Below the pieces are notes generated by a model. It had not been told where the DNA came from. It was given only the letters and a program-made list of their open reading frames with translations, and ran no database searches. A DNA stretch of 64,000 bases from an uncultured Prevotellaceae bacterium. Lineage in GTDB: Bacteria; Bacteroidota; Bacteroidia; Bacteroidales; Bacteroidaceae. Below, in pieces: positions 24,506 through 34,122 of the stretch; the stretch's first letter is position 1, and every line of letters begins with the position of its first letter. A program made the translations under genes and the position numbers. The stretch covers positions 1-64,000 of the forward strand of contig CAMHNI010000011.1 of NCBI GenBank assembly GCA_946186505.1. Direction: 5' to 3'.

Positions 24506-26347
24506 ATGGAGTATAGACTGACGGACTTCCTGCCAACGACAAAGAAGGAGTTGGAACTGCGAGGATGGGATGAGGTGGATGTCATCCTGTTCTCAGCCGA
24601 TGCCTACGTTGACCATCCGTCATTCGGCGCTGCCGTCATCGGACGCACACTCGAAGCGGCGGGCTATCGCGTTGCCATCGTTCCACAGCCCGACTGGCAC
24701 GGCGACTTCCGCGACTTCAAGAAACTGGGACGTCCGAGGCTGTTCTTCGGAATCTCACCCGGTTGCATGGACTCGATGGTCAACAAATACACGGCTGCCC
24801 GCCGACTGCGTTCGGAAGATGCCTATTCGCCCGACGGCCGTCACGATTTGCGTCCGGAATACCCCACCATCGTCTATACCCAGATCCTGAAGCAACTGTT
24901 CCCCGACGTGCCCGTAGTGCTCGGCGGCATCGAGGCTTCGCTGCGTCGCGTCACCCATTACGACTACTGGCAGGACCGCCTGCGCCCCTGCATCCTCTGC
25001 GACAGTGGGGCCGACCTCATCACCTACGGCATGGGCGAGAAGCCCACACTCGAACTCGCTCGCAGACTGTCCGATGGTGTCCCCATCGGAGACATCACCG
25101 ACATCCCCCAGACCGTCTATCTCGCTAACGACATCAAACCACTGCCCGACGACATCGTCCTGCACAGCCATGAGGAGTGTCTCGCCGACAAGCGTTCCCA
25201 AGCCGAGAACTTCCGACACGTTGAAGAGCAGTCAAACATGATGCATGCCCAACGCATCCTGCAACCCCTGAAAAGCCCCCGCTCCCAGCAGTTCTGCGAA
25301 GGACAGACCGTCGTTGTCAACCCGCCCTACCCACCGATGACCACCGCCGAGCTGGACGCGAGCTTCGACCTGCCCTACACTCGCCGGCCCCATCCTAAGT
25401 ATAAGGACAAGCGCATACCGGCCTACGACATGATCAAGCACTCGGTAAACATACACCGGGGATGCTTCGGCGGCTGTGCCTTCTGCACCATCTCTGCCCA
25501 TCAGGGCAAGTTCATCACATGCCGCTCCAAGGAGAGCATATTGAAAGAGGTGAAACAGGTCATCCAGATGCCCGACTTCAAAGGCTACCTCAGTGACCTC
25601 GGAGGCCCCTCGGCTAACATGTACGGCATGCACGGACGTAACCTCAACGCCTGCGAGAAGTGCAAGCGTCCCAGCTGCATCCACCCGCAGATATGCCCTA
25701 ACCTCGACACCGACCACACCAAACTGCTCGACGTCTATCATGCCGTTGACAGTCTGCCCGGTATCAAGAAGAGCTTCATCGGCAGCGGCGTACGCTACGA
25801 CCTGCTGTTATACCGAAGCAAGGACGAGGCTGTCAACCGTGCCGCTCAGGAATACACCCGCGAACTCATCACACGTCATGTCAGCGGCCGTCTGAAGGTG
25901 GCTCCTGAGCACACCAGCGACCGTGTGCTCCAACTGATGCGAAAGCCCTCCTTCCAACAGTTCTACGAATTCAAGCGGCTGTTCGACCGTATATGCCGTG
26001 AGGAGCACCTCAACCAGCAGATCATACCCTACTTCATATCCAGCCACCCAGGCTGCCACGAACAGGACATGGCCCAGCTGGCCGACATCACCCGCCGCCT
26101 TGGCTTCCATCTGGAGCAGGTGCAGGACTTCACACCCACACCCATGACTATCGCCACAGAAATGTGGTACACGGGTTACGACCCCTACACGCTGGAACCT
26201 GTATTTTCAGCTAAAAGCGCTCAGGAGAAAGAGGCACAGCGCCAGTACTTCTTCTGGTACAAAGACAACAAATATGACCATCATCGAACAGACCAACGTT
26301 CCCAAAAGTCCGGTAAAGAAAAGCGAGGACGGTCTCGTCGTCACTGA
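24506..26347 (+). CDS. YgiQ family radical SAM protein
   Basis: 613 residues, the usual YgiQ length. The N-terminal domain (about 1-290) is cobalamin-binding-like in fold; the radical SAM cluster motif C-x3-C-x2-C is in HRGCFGGCAFC, near 320-327, followed by SAHQGK and a second Cys cluster CEKCKRPSCIHPQICPN near 400. The reaction of the family is not known to me. ATG 24506 is preceded by repeats, not a promoter. Its end overlaps the next gene by 74 bases. Confidence 0.92.
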   Translation: MEYRLTDFLPTTKKELELRGWDEVDVILFSADAYVDHPSFGAAVIGRTLEAAGYRVAIVPQPDWHGDFRDFKKLGRPRLFFGISPGCMDSMVNKYTAARRLRSEDAYSPDGRHDLRPEYPTIVYTQILKQLFPDVPVVLGGIEASLRRVTHYDYWQDRLRPCILCDSGADLITYGMGEKPTLELARRLSDGVPIGDITDIPQTVYLANDIKPLPDDIVLHSHEECLADKRSQAENFRHVEEQSNMMHAQRILQPLKSPRSQQFCEGQTVVVNPPYPPMTTAELDASFDLPYTRRPHPKYKDKRIPAYDMIKHSVNIHRGCFGGCAFCTISAHQGKFITCRSKESILKEVKQVIQMPDFKGYLSDLGGPSANMYGMHGRNLNACEKCKRPSCIHPQICPNLDTDHTKLLDVYHAVDSLPGIKKSFIGSGVRYDLLLYRSKDEAVNRAAQEYTRELITRHVSGRLKVAPEHTSDRVLQLMRKPSFQQFYEFKRLFDRICREEHLNQQIIPYFISSHPGCHEQDMAQLADITRRLGFHLEQVQDFTPTPMTIATEMWYTGYDPYTLEPVFSAKSAQEKEAQRQYFFWYKDNKYDHHRTDQRSQKSGKEKRGRSRRH

Positions 26348-27101
26348 CGATTTTATTGCGGTCATTGATGGCTCTACCTCTAAGACCGACCGCCGCCACA
26401 GCCGCCTCATGAGCAACGGCCGATATGCTATGAGCATTGTGGCTGACCATATTCGCAGGATGCCAGCTAACACGTCATGCCATCAGTTCTGCGCGGGTGT
26501 CACTGTGGCTGTCCGCAAACACTATCTGCCTTTCTGGCGACACGACAAGACGGCTGTCATGCTACAGTTACAACAGCATCCCGAAGAGCGGCTCTGCGCT
26601 TCTGCGGCAATATACAGCCGACTGCGGCGGGAGATCTGGCTCGTCGGCGACTGCCAATGCCTCATCGGAGGCCAACTGTACGAGAACCCGAAGCCCTACG
26701 AAAACGTGCTGGCAGCCATGAGGGCACAGAAAATCCGTGAACTGCTGGATGAAGGTAAGACCGTTGAAGAAATTCTTGCCAATGACGTTGGACGCTTGTC
26801 TGTCATTCCTCAGATGCTAAAGGAAATGCACAACCAGAATGTCACCTACGCTGTTATCGACGGTTTCCCCATACCAGAAAGCAAGGTTCCTGTCATCACT
26901 CTTGACTTCCGCCCCTGGGAGATTGTCTTGGCAACCGACGGCTACCCCTTTCTTTGTCCGACTTTGGCAGAGAGCGAATACCGCTTGCAGCAGCAGAAAC
27001 AACAAGACCCGCTGAACATCGGTGATTTCAAGGCGACAAAAGGCTTTATGCAAGACAATAACTCTTTTGACGACCGCACTTACATAAGATTTCGGGTCTG
27101 A
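26274..27101 (+). CDS. PP2C-like protein phosphatase, divergent
   Basis: 275 residues. Three metal-phosphatase signatures are seen in order: IAVIDGSTSK (about 28-37), WLVGDCQ (near 122) and LATDGYP (near 222), corresponding to the DG, GD and TDG motifs of PPM/PP2C enzymes. No signal or membrane segment is present. The gene starts 74 bases inside ygiQ, and no later start would retain the first motif, so the overlap is probably real. Its substrate is unknown. A tRNA promoter overlaps its stop. Confidence 0.7.
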   Translation: MTIIEQTNVPKSPVKKSEDGLVVTDDFIAVIDGSTSKTDRRHSRLMSNGRYAMSIVADHIRRMPANTSCHQFCAGVTVAVRKHYLPFWRHDKTAVMLQLQQHPEERLCASAAIYSRLRREIWLVGDCQCLIGGQLYENPKPYENVLAAMRAQKIRELLDEGKTVEEILANDVGRLSVIPQMLKEMHNQNVTYAVIDGFPIPESKVPVITLDFRPWEIVLATDGYPFLCPTLAESEYRLQQQKQQDPLNIGDFKATKGFMQDNNSFDDRTYIRFRV

Positions 27102-27103
27102 AA

Positions 27104-27136
27104 TTTGGTAGTTCCCGAAAAAATAACTACCTTTGC
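27104..27136 (+). promoter_or_regulatory. Promoter of the two tRNA-Arg genes
   Basis: TTTG (27104-27107) and TACCTTTGC (27128-27136), 20 bases apart, directly after the phosphatase stop. Confidence 0.65.
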
Positions 27137-27145
27137 ACCCGCTTT

Positions 27146-27219
27146 GGTTCCGTAGCTCAGCTGGATAGAGCAACAGCCTTCTAAGCTGTGGGTCTTGGGT
27201 TCGAGTCCCAACGGAATCA
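27146..27219 (+). tRNA. tRNA-Arg (anticodon TCT)
   Basis: 74 bases. Acceptor GGTTCCG pairs with CGGAATC (one G-T pair), the D arm is TAGCTCAGCTGGATAGAGC, the anticodon stem ACAGC/GCTGT holds loop CTTCTAA with TCT, and the T arm has GGTTCGAGTCCC. CCA is not encoded. It reads AGA and possibly AGG codons. Confidence 0.93.
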
Positions 27220-27230
27220 CAGAATGGCGG

Positions 27231-27302
27231 GCACCCGTAGTTCAATGGATAGAATAAAGGATTCCGGTTCCTTAGATTAGGGTTCGATTCCCTACGGGTG
27301 TA
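27231..27302 (+). tRNA. tRNA-Arg (anticodon CCG)
   Basis: 72 bases. Acceptor GCACCCG pairs with CGGGTGT, the anticodon stem AAGGA/TCCTT holds loop TTCCGGT with CCG, and the T arm has GGTTCGATTCCC. CCA is not encoded. It reads CGG. It is 11 bases after the first tRNA-Arg and is presumably cotranscribed. Confidence 0.9.
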
Positions 27303-27364
27303 CTACTAAAACAACGACAATAGATTTTTAACGCAAATGCCCTGTTACATCTTAGCAAATTGAT

Positions 27365-28123
27365 ATGAACAACATAACCTTCATTGCCGGGCCTTGTGTG
27401 ATAGAATCGGCTGAACTGCTGGACAACGTAGCGCGTGAGTTGGTACGTATCAACTCACAATTTGGTATTGACATCATTTTCAAGGCTTCTTTTGACAAAG
27501 CCAACCGGACTTCTATTCACTCGTTCCGCGGACCTGGAATAGAGCACGGACTACAGATGCTGGCTGACATCAAATCACGCTACGGGCTGCGGCTGCTGAC
27601 CGACATCCATGAGAGCTGGCAGGCAGAGCCGGTGGGACAGGTGTGCGACGTGATACAGATACCCGCTTTCCTGTGCCGTCAGACAGACCTGCTCGTGGCT
27701 GCAGCCAAGACCGGAAGGACTGTGAACATCAAAAAGGCACAGTTCCTCAGCGGACAGGACATGAAGTACCCTGTGGAGAAAGCCCGCGAAGCCGGTGCTG
27801 AAGAGGTATGGCTGACGGAGCGCGGCAACATGATGGGTTACAACAATCTGGTGGTGGACTTCCGCAACATTCCAGACATGTTAGAGATAGTACCCACAGT
27901 CATTATGGACTGTACCCACAGTGTACAGCGTCCGGGAGGCAGCGACGGGAAGACAGGCGGCGACCGCCGTTTCGTCCCGCAGATGGCTTTAGCCGCCAAA
28001 GCATTCGGTGCCACGGGCTGGTTCTTCGAAGTACACCCCGACCCAGACAATGGAAAAAGTGATGCAGCCAACATGCTGGAACTGAATAAGTTAGAAAAAC
28101 TTGTTGAGGAACTGATTAAATAA
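27365..28123 (+). CDS. kdsA: 3-deoxy-8-phosphooctulonate synthase
   Basis: 252 residues, slightly shorter than the E. coli enzyme. It has FIAGPCVIES at the start, KASFDKANRTS near 38-48 and the NPNF-type region; metal ligands His and Asp near the C-terminus (DCTHSVQRPGG, FEVHPDPDNG) are present. It condenses arabinose 5-phosphate and phosphoenolpyruvate to Kdo 8-phosphate for lipid A core synthesis in the cytosol. It is followed 13 bases later by kdsD, the preceding step, so the pair forms a Kdo unit. Confidence 0.96.
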   Translation: MNNITFIAGPCVIESAELLDNVARELVRINSQFGIDIIFKASFDKANRTSIHSFRGPGIEHGLQMLADIKSRYGLRLLTDIHESWQAEPVGQVCDVIQIPAFLCRQTDLLVAAAKTGRTVNIKKAQFLSGQDMKYPVEKAREAGAEEVWLTERGNMMGYNNLVVDFRNIPDMLEIVPTVIMDCTHSVQRPGGSDGKTGGDRRFVPQMALAAKAFGATGWFFEVHPDPDNGKSDAANMLELNKLEKLVEELIK

Positions 28124-28136
28124 AACTAAGGAAGAC

Positions 28137-29084
28137 ATGACAGCCAGAGAATACGGTGTCAAATGTATTAAGGACGAGGCAGAGGCTCTGATGGAGCTGA
28201 TTCCCAAGATAGACGAGGAATTTGACCGCGCCGTAGAACTGATGTTCCGCTGTCATGGGAAAATCATTGTCACAGGCGTTGGCAAAAGCGGCCATGTCGG
28301 TGCAAAGATTGCTGCCACACTATCTTCAACGGGTACGCCGTCGTTTTTCATCAATCCGTTAGACGTCTTCCACGGTGACCTCGGTGTCATGACCAGCGAC
28401 GACGTGGTATTGGCCATTTCGAACTCGGGCCAGACCGACGAACTGCTACGGTTTATCCCGATGGTACTGCAGATGCACATCCCCATCATTGCCATGAGCG
28501 GCAATCCAGAATCACTGTTGGCCAAATATGCCGACTGCCATCTGAACGTCAGCGTAAGACACGAGGCCGACCCGCTCAACCTGGCTCCCACCAGCAGTGC
28601 CACCGCCCAGATGGTTATGGGCGATGCACTGGCCGTCGCACTCATCAAGAAGCGCAACTTCAAGCCTCAGGATTTCGCCCAGTTCCACCCCGGCGGTGAA
28701 CTTGGCAAGCGGCTGCTCACCACGGCCCAGGACGTGATGCGGACGGTAGATATGCCAGTCATCAGTCCCGATATGCATCTGGGCGAAGCCGTCATACAGG
28801 TCAGCAAAGGCAAACTGGGACTTGGTGTAGCCGAGGTTGACGGCAAAGTCGCAGGACTGATAACCGACGGTGACATCCGCCGAGCTATGGAAAAATGGCA
28901 GGCAGAGTTCTTCAACCGTACAGTAGGTGACATCATGACCACTACTCCCAAGACGGTATCGCCACAGGTCAAGATATCAGAGATTCAGAGAATCATGAAC
29001 AAATACAAGATACACAGTGTGCTGGTTGTTGACAGTGAGCAACGGCTGCTTGGTGTCGTCGATCATTACTCATGTATGATATAA
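28137..29084 (+). CDS. kdsD: Arabinose 5-phosphate isomerase (KpsF/GutQ type)
   Basis: 315 residues. A SIS sugar isomerase domain at about 1-200 contains GVGKSGHVGAKIAATLSSTG and FHPGGELGKRLL; two CBS domains follow (about 205-315, DVMRTVDMPVI and DIMTTTPKTV). It makes arabinose 5-phosphate from ribulose 5-phosphate for KdsA, whose gene is immediately upstream. The length and domain order match KdsD exactly. Next downstream, 13 bases on, is the large regulator. Confidence 0.95.
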   Translation: MTAREYGVKCIKDEAEALMELIPKIDEEFDRAVELMFRCHGKIIVTGVGKSGHVGAKIAATLSSTGTPSFFINPLDVFHGDLGVMTSDDVVLAISNSGQTDELLRFIPMVLQMHIPIIAMSGNPESLLAKYADCHLNVSVRHEADPLNLAPTSSATAQMVMGDALAVALIKKRNFKPQDFAQFHPGGELGKRLLTTAQDVMRTVDMPVISPDMHLGEAVIQVSKGKLGLGVAEVDGKVAGLITDGDIRRAMEKWQAEFFNRTVGDIMTTTPKTVSPQVKISEIQRIMNKYKIHSVLVVDSEQRLLGVVDHYSCMI

Positions 29085-29097
29085 GAAATTAGGAGAA

Positions 29098-32000
29098 ATG
29101 AGAAAGATTAGGATACTGACCTTATTACTGCTGATATTTCCTATAGCTGCGGCGGCCATCTATCTCTTCAAGACGCTTGATGCCAAAGAAGGTCTGACGA
29201 GCAGCCAGATTAACTGCATACTGAAGGACGGACGCGGATATATGTGGTTCGGCACGCCCGCCGGCCTGTACCGCTTTGACGGCTATACGTTCAAGAATTT
29301 CCAGTGTGACTCACAGGACGGCTTCTCGCTGCCCGACAGCTACATCAACAGTATCCAGGAAGCTCTTGACGGCACGCTGTGGATTAACACCTCGGCCGGT
29401 TACTGCATCTACCACCCGCAGTCGGAATCATTCGAGCGTGACATGAAGCAGACCTTTGCACGGATGGGCATAGAACGCGTTCCGTCCATCATATATATCG
29501 ACAAGCACAAGAACGTGTGGGGAGCCATTCCCAACAAGGGGGTCGTCTGTTACAACATGCAGCAGCAGCTGCTCTTCGAGTTTGGCTACACGGACGACGC
29601 TCACGGCGTACCGCAAGGCAACATCTGTTCTATCAGCGAGTGCCGGGACGGCGCACTCATCGTATATGACGACGGACGGGTGGTATGCTGCGACGTCATG
29701 CACCAACAACACACGGTTTGGACCACCCTGGAGATAGCCAACCGCAGGCTACGCCGGTCGAACACCCTGAAAGCCTTTGCCGACCAGATGGACAATATAT
29801 GGCTCTATGGACAGGGAACCCTTTTCGTCTATAATAAGAGTGCCAATGAATGGGACACCAGCATTGGCGACCGTCTGGAGCTGACTAGCATAGGGGTTGA
29901 CAACTCTGTCAACGGTATGTGCGGCGACCGTAGCGGTAATATCTGGATCGGCACCGACCGAGCAGGACTCATCAGGATGAACGTCAACACCCGTGAAATG
30001 GAACTTGCCGAGACCAAGAACATGAGGACTGGCCAGCTGAATACGAATACGGTGAGGGTGCAAAGTCTCTATGCCGATGATACTGACTTGCTATGGGTAG
30101 GTACCGAGAAATCGGGCGTTGCCTACTACGGGAAAAACATCTACCGGTTCTACTCCACACAGACAGGCGATATCACAGCAATGACACAGGACGGGAACGG
30201 CAACGTATGGTACGGTACGAGCAACAAAGGTGTCATCGACTACAACGGTCTGCTGGCCAGCCAGAAAGTGTCGGCCATGGAGTACACCAAGGACGGTAGT
30301 CTGTGGGTAGGCTCGAAACAGAATGGCCTCACCAGGATTAAGAACGGCACCGCCACCACCTATTCGCTGGCCAAGGACAGCTTGAAGACCCTCATTGACG
30401 ACCACATCCAGGCACTGTGTACCGACAAGGTGGGCAACCTGTGGATAGCCACCAACGGCGGGCTACAGGTGTTCAGCACCAAGATGAACACCTTCTCCAG
30501 TTACACAAAGGAGAATGGCAAACTGACCACAAATAACATTACTTCGCTGTTCAATACGAAAGATAACAACATGCTGATAGGAACCAGTGAGGGACTGCTC
30601 ATCCTGAAGCTCTCGACGACCGAGATGAAGCACCTGACAGGTAACAGCACTAACGTAAAAGCCTTTACCAACAACTATCTTACCCAGGTCTATGAAGACT
30701 CCAGGGGGCTTATATGGATTGGCACACGCGAAGGCATCAACATCCTGAACCTGGAAAATGACGACCTGCACTACATCACTGAGAAGCAGGGACTCTGCAA
30801 CAACAACATCTGCGGTATCACCGAGGACAAGAAACACAACATGTGGGTGACCACCAGTAACGGTATCACCCGAATCGTCGTTCAGCCAAATACTGACGAC
30901 GGCTCCATCGGCTACGGACTCTATAACTATGACATGTCGGACGGTCTGTTGAGCAACGAGTTCAACCCCGGGGCCATTCTGACCAAGGACAACGGTGACG
31001 TGCTTTTCGGCGGGCTCTACGGTGTCAACTGGACCCGCCATGACATCGGCGACGAGACGAGTTCGCTGCCCAAAGTCATGCTCACCCAGCTCTTTGTCGG
31101 TGAAGAGGAAATACAAATCGGACACGCCTATGACGGGAACATCATTCTCTCACAGGCCCTCAACGAGACCAACCACATTGAGCTGGAAAACCACCAGAAC
31201 ACCATCACCATCAAATTTGCCGCAGGCAACTACAACCAAAGCGAGCGACTGCAGTTCATGTACTCTATGGACGGTCTTGGCAAAGACTGGCGCAACGGCG
31301 ATGCCATCAACCACGGCGTGACTTTCCACGACCTGGGCAGCGGCACCTATACGCTGCGTGTCAAAGCCGTCAGTGCGGACGGTGCTGTCAGCAACCAGGA
31401 ACGCACACTGGAGATTGTCGTCCACCGCCCCTGGTATTTCTCGTGGTGGATGATGCTTATCTATGCCTTGACTGTTATCGTCATCCTCTATATATGGAAG
31501 ATTGGCATAGACCAGCTGAAAGCTATCAAGCGCAAGAAAGAAGCCGTCATCTCGGAACTGAAGCTACAACGTGAGGAAATCAAATCGACCAGCGATGACC
31601 TGCGGCAGCCCATGGCCCGCATGACATCTATCATAGGCAACCTCTCGGAGAAGGAGTCTTCACTCGAGGAACGTGAGCAGCTCAACGCCCTGCATTCACA
31701 GATGCTGCAAATCATTACCCGTGTCTCCGACATGCAGACGGCACTGGAACATCCTGAGGAAAAGGCCAGGACCAGTGTCAACAGCCGCTACGAGCTTAAC
31801 TCAAAGGGCGAGCTGGCCCTGCCTACTTTCGGCAGCGACGACTTCTCGTCAGAAATCGTACATCAGCGCCGGACAGAGTCGCCGACCAGCAAGGTCGTCA
31901 TGTTCTTCATTGACAACAACGAGGAATTCCTCAAGTTCGTCAAAGCACACCTCTACAACGTCTATGACCTCCATCTCTATAATAACACCCGCAAGGCTGC

Positions 32001-32871
32001 TGAAGACCTGAAGACGCTCCATGCCGACATTGTCATCTGCAAGCAGGAGATGCCAGGCATGACGGGCAGCGAACTCTGCAGCCTGCTGAAGACCAACATC
32101 ACGACACAGAAGACGAAGTTCGTTCTGCTCACTGACGGCATGATGACTCCGCAAGACATGAAGAACCAAAACATCACCTTGGCTGCCGACGACTATCTGG
32201 CCAAGCCCTTCAACATCCAAGAGGCCGTCATGCACTTCAATGCCCTGCTGGGACTTGGTGCGATGCCCATTGACAGCAATCTGATAGAAGGAGCAGAAAC
32301 ACGACGACTGGAAGGACGGAATGCCAGCATGACGACAGCCACCGAGACTATGGAAATGAGTATGTACGAAAGTCCTTCCATATCTGGAGATACCGATGAG
32401 AATAATGACGAGATAAGTATCGTCGAAACAACCATCAGGAGCAAAAACCATCTGGCGAAACCAAACGGCGGCATGCTCGAAACCGTCATCAACGACGAGT
32501 TAGAAGAAACGGGCATGAGTGGAGGCTCTATGCTCGATGCAATGGACCGCCAGTTGCTGAAGAATATCGAACAGTATGTGCTTCAGAACATGAGCCGCGG
32601 ACAGATCAGTCTGGAAGAAATGGGAAATGCAATGGGCATGGGCCGTGTGCCGTTCTTCCACAAGGTCAGGAACCTGACGGGCAAGACCCCGGCCGAGCTG
32701 GTTCGTGACCTGCGTCTGAAACACGCATGTATCCTGCTGAAACGAACCAATATCAACATGAGTGAACTGGCAGTCAACGTAGGCTTCCTGACAGCTGAGA
32801 ACTTCATCAAGATTTTCAAAGAGAAATTCGGACTCTCCCCGCTCGAATACAGATTAAAACACCGCAGATGA
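29098..32871 (+). CDS. HTCS-like sensor-regulator lacking kinase and phosphoacceptor residues
   Basis: 1257 residues. N-terminal signal/anchor, then about fourteen Reg_prop propeller repeats (for example GYMWFGTPAGLYRFDG), a Y_Y_Y domain near 700-770, one membrane helix (about 782-800), a DHp-like helix pair, a receiver (about 930-1060) and a C-terminal AraC-type HTH (about 1160-1257). This is the HTCS layout except that no HATPase_c domain lies between DHp and receiver. In the DHp motif, SDDLRQPM, the His is replaced by Asp833. In the receiver, IVICKQEMPG has Lys982 where the phospho-Asp should be, and FIDNNEEF has lost one acidic residue; the later Thr and Lys (LLTDG, YLAKPF) remain. It probably signals without phosphotransfer. 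It overlaps the cls gene by 4 bases. Confidence 0.88.
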   Translation: MRKIRILTLLLLIFPIAAAAIYLFKTLDAKEGLTSSQINCILKDGRGYMWFGTPAGLYRFDGYTFKNFQCDSQDGFSLPDSYINSIQEALDGTLWINTSAGYCIYHPQSESFERDMKQTFARMGIERVPSIIYIDKHKNVWGAIPNKGVVCYNMQQQLLFEFGYTDDAHGVPQGNICSISECRDGALIVYDDGRVVCCDVMHQQHTVWTTLEIANRRLRRSNTLKAFADQMDNIWLYGQGTLFVYNKSANEWDTSIGDRLELTSIGVDNSVNGMCGDRSGNIWIGTDRAGLIRMNVNTREMELAETKNMRTGQLNTNTVRVQSLYADDTDLLWVGTEKSGVAYYGKNIYRFYSTQTGDITAMTQDGNGNVWYGTSNKGVIDYNGLLASQKVSAMEYTKDGSLWVGSKQNGLTRIKNGTATTYSLAKDSLKTLIDDHIQALCTDKVGNLWIATNGGLQVFSTKMNTFSSYTKENGKLTTNNITSLFNTKDNNMLIGTSEGLLILKLSTTEMKHLTGNSTNVKAFTNNYLTQVYEDSRGLIWIGTREGINILNLENDDLHYITEKQGLCNNNICGITEDKKHNMWVTTSNGITRIVVQPNTDDGSIGYGLYNYDMSDGLLSNEFNPGAILTKDNGDVLFGGLYGVNWTRHDIGDETSSLPKVMLTQLFVGEEEIQIGHAYDGNIILSQALNETNHIELENHQNTITIKFAAGNYNQSERLQFMYSMDGLGKDWRNGDAINHGVTFHDLGSGTYTLRVKAVSADGAVSNQERTLEIVVHRPWYFSWWMMLIYALTVIVILYIWKIGIDQLKAIKRKKEAVISELKLQREEIKSTSDDLRQPMARMTSIIGNLSEKESSLEEREQLNALHSQMLQIITRVSDMQTALEHPEEKARTSVNSRYELNSKGELALPTFGSDDFSSEIVHQRRTESPTSKVVMFFIDNNEEFLKFVKAHLYNVYDLHLYNNTRKAAEDLKTLHADIVICKQEMPGMTGSELCSLLKTNITTQKTKFVLLTDGMMTPQDMKNQNITLAADDYLAKPFNIQEAVMHFNALLGLGAMPIDSNLIEGAETRRLEGRNASMTTATETMEMSMYESPSISGDTDENNDEISIVETTIRSKNHLAKPNGGMLETVINDELEETGMSGGSMLDAMDRQLLKNIEQYVLQNMSRGQISLEEMGNAMGMGRVPFFHKVRNLTGKTPAELVRDLRLKHACILLKRTNINMSELAVNVGFLTAENFIKIFKEKFGLSPLEYRLKHRR

Positions 32872-34112
32872 GATTTTTTCTGATTATTAGCCTTGCGTTA
32901 TCATTCCACTATGCCACCGCACAGACGGGCGACTCCATCTTCCGCCAGCGGATGACAGAATACGGCATACACTTCACAGAAGGAAACCATGTAAAACTCC
33001 TGAAAAGCGGACAGGAAAAGTTCGACGACATGTTCGAAGCCATCCGTCAGGCACACAGCAGCGTCCATCTGGAGTATTTCAACTTCCGCAACGACTCCAT
33101 CGCTTCGCTGCTGTTTGACATTCTCCGCCAGAAGCGTCGTGAAGGTGTCGAGGTGAGGGCCCTCTTCGACGGATTTGGCAACGACTCCAACAACCAACCC
33201 CTGAAGAAACACCACCTGAAGGCACTCCGTGACGACAGCGTGGAAATATATGAATTCGACCCTATCCGCTTCCCGTGGGTCAATCATATCTGGCCGCGCG
33301 ACCATAGGAAGATTGTAGTCATCGATGGAAAGACAGCCTACACAGGTGGCATGAACGTGGCCGACTATTATATAAAAGGTACGGAGCAAGTGGGTTCCTG
33401 GCGCGACATGCACTGCCGTATCGAGGGGCCTGCCGTGAGCGACCTACAGTACATCTTCTGCCGTATCTGGAAAGAAGTAACAGGCGAGAACATTGTCAGG
33501 CAAGCGTATTTCTGTGCCCAACCAGCAGGCAACATGACCGTGGGCATCGTCAACCGCGAACCAGGGGCAGTCTATTCCACCGATGGCTACACACTGGGAA
33601 AGAACGACGCCATGCGCCAGCTCTATATCCATGCACTTGACGCCGCCCAGGACTCTGTCAAGCTGGTCAACCCCTACTTCACACTCGTCCCGTCTGTCAA
33701 AAAAGCATTGAAGCGTGCCATCCGCCGCGGCGTTAAAGTGGAAATCATGGTATCGGCCAAGAGCGATGTGCCTCTGACCCCCGACTGTGTGCTGCGCAAT
33801 GCCTATAAGATGAAGAAGTACGGTGCTCATGTGTGGCTTTACCAGCCAGGGTTCCACCATTCCAAGATATTCATGGCCGACGGCCGATACTGTACTGTCG
33901 GCTCTGCCAACCTCGATGCACGCAGCATGCGTTTCGACTATGAGGAAAACGCAGCCATCATCGACAAGGCCACCACCCGCGAACTTGAGGAGATGTTCAA
34001 CAACGACAAACTTGAAAGTGTCTATCTGACAAAAGAGACTTGGAATGAGTGTCGGACAACATGGCAGAAATTCCGCGGATGGTTTGCATCACTGCTCTGG
34101 CCCTGGCTGTAG
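32868..34112 (+). CDS. cls: Cardiolipin synthase-like phospholipase D, exported
   Basis: 414 residues. Two HKD motifs are present: RDHRKIVVIDG near 146-153 and HHSKIFMADG near 330-338, each followed by Gly/Ser-Asn (GGMN, GSAN). The N-terminus is a cleavable signal (MRFFLIISLALSFHYATAQ) instead of the two membrane helices of ClsA, so the enzyme faces the periplasm. It likely makes cardiolipin from phosphatidylglycerol, or hydrolyses phospholipid. ATG overlaps the regulator stop as ATGA, which suggests the regulator and enzyme act together on the envelope. Confidence 0.85.
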   Translation: MRFFLIISLALSFHYATAQTGDSIFRQRMTEYGIHFTEGNHVKLLKSGQEKFDDMFEAIRQAHSSVHLEYFNFRNDSIASLLFDILRQKRREGVEVRALFDGFGNDSNNQPLKKHHLKALRDDSVEIYEFDPIRFPWVNHIWPRDHRKIVVIDGKTAYTGGMNVADYYIKGTEQVGSWRDMHCRIEGPAVSDLQYIFCRIWKEVTGENIVRQAYFCAQPAGNMTVGIVNREPGAVYSTDGYTLGKNDAMRQLYIHALDAAQDSVKLVNPYFTLVPSVKKALKRAIRRGVKVEIMVSAKSDVPLTPDCVLRNAYKMKKYGAHVWLYQPGFHHSKIFMADGRYCTVGSANLDARSMRFDYEENAAIIDKATTRELEEMFNNDKLESVYLTKETWNECRTTWQKFRGWFASLLWPWL

Positions 34113-34122
34113 GTATCTCTCC

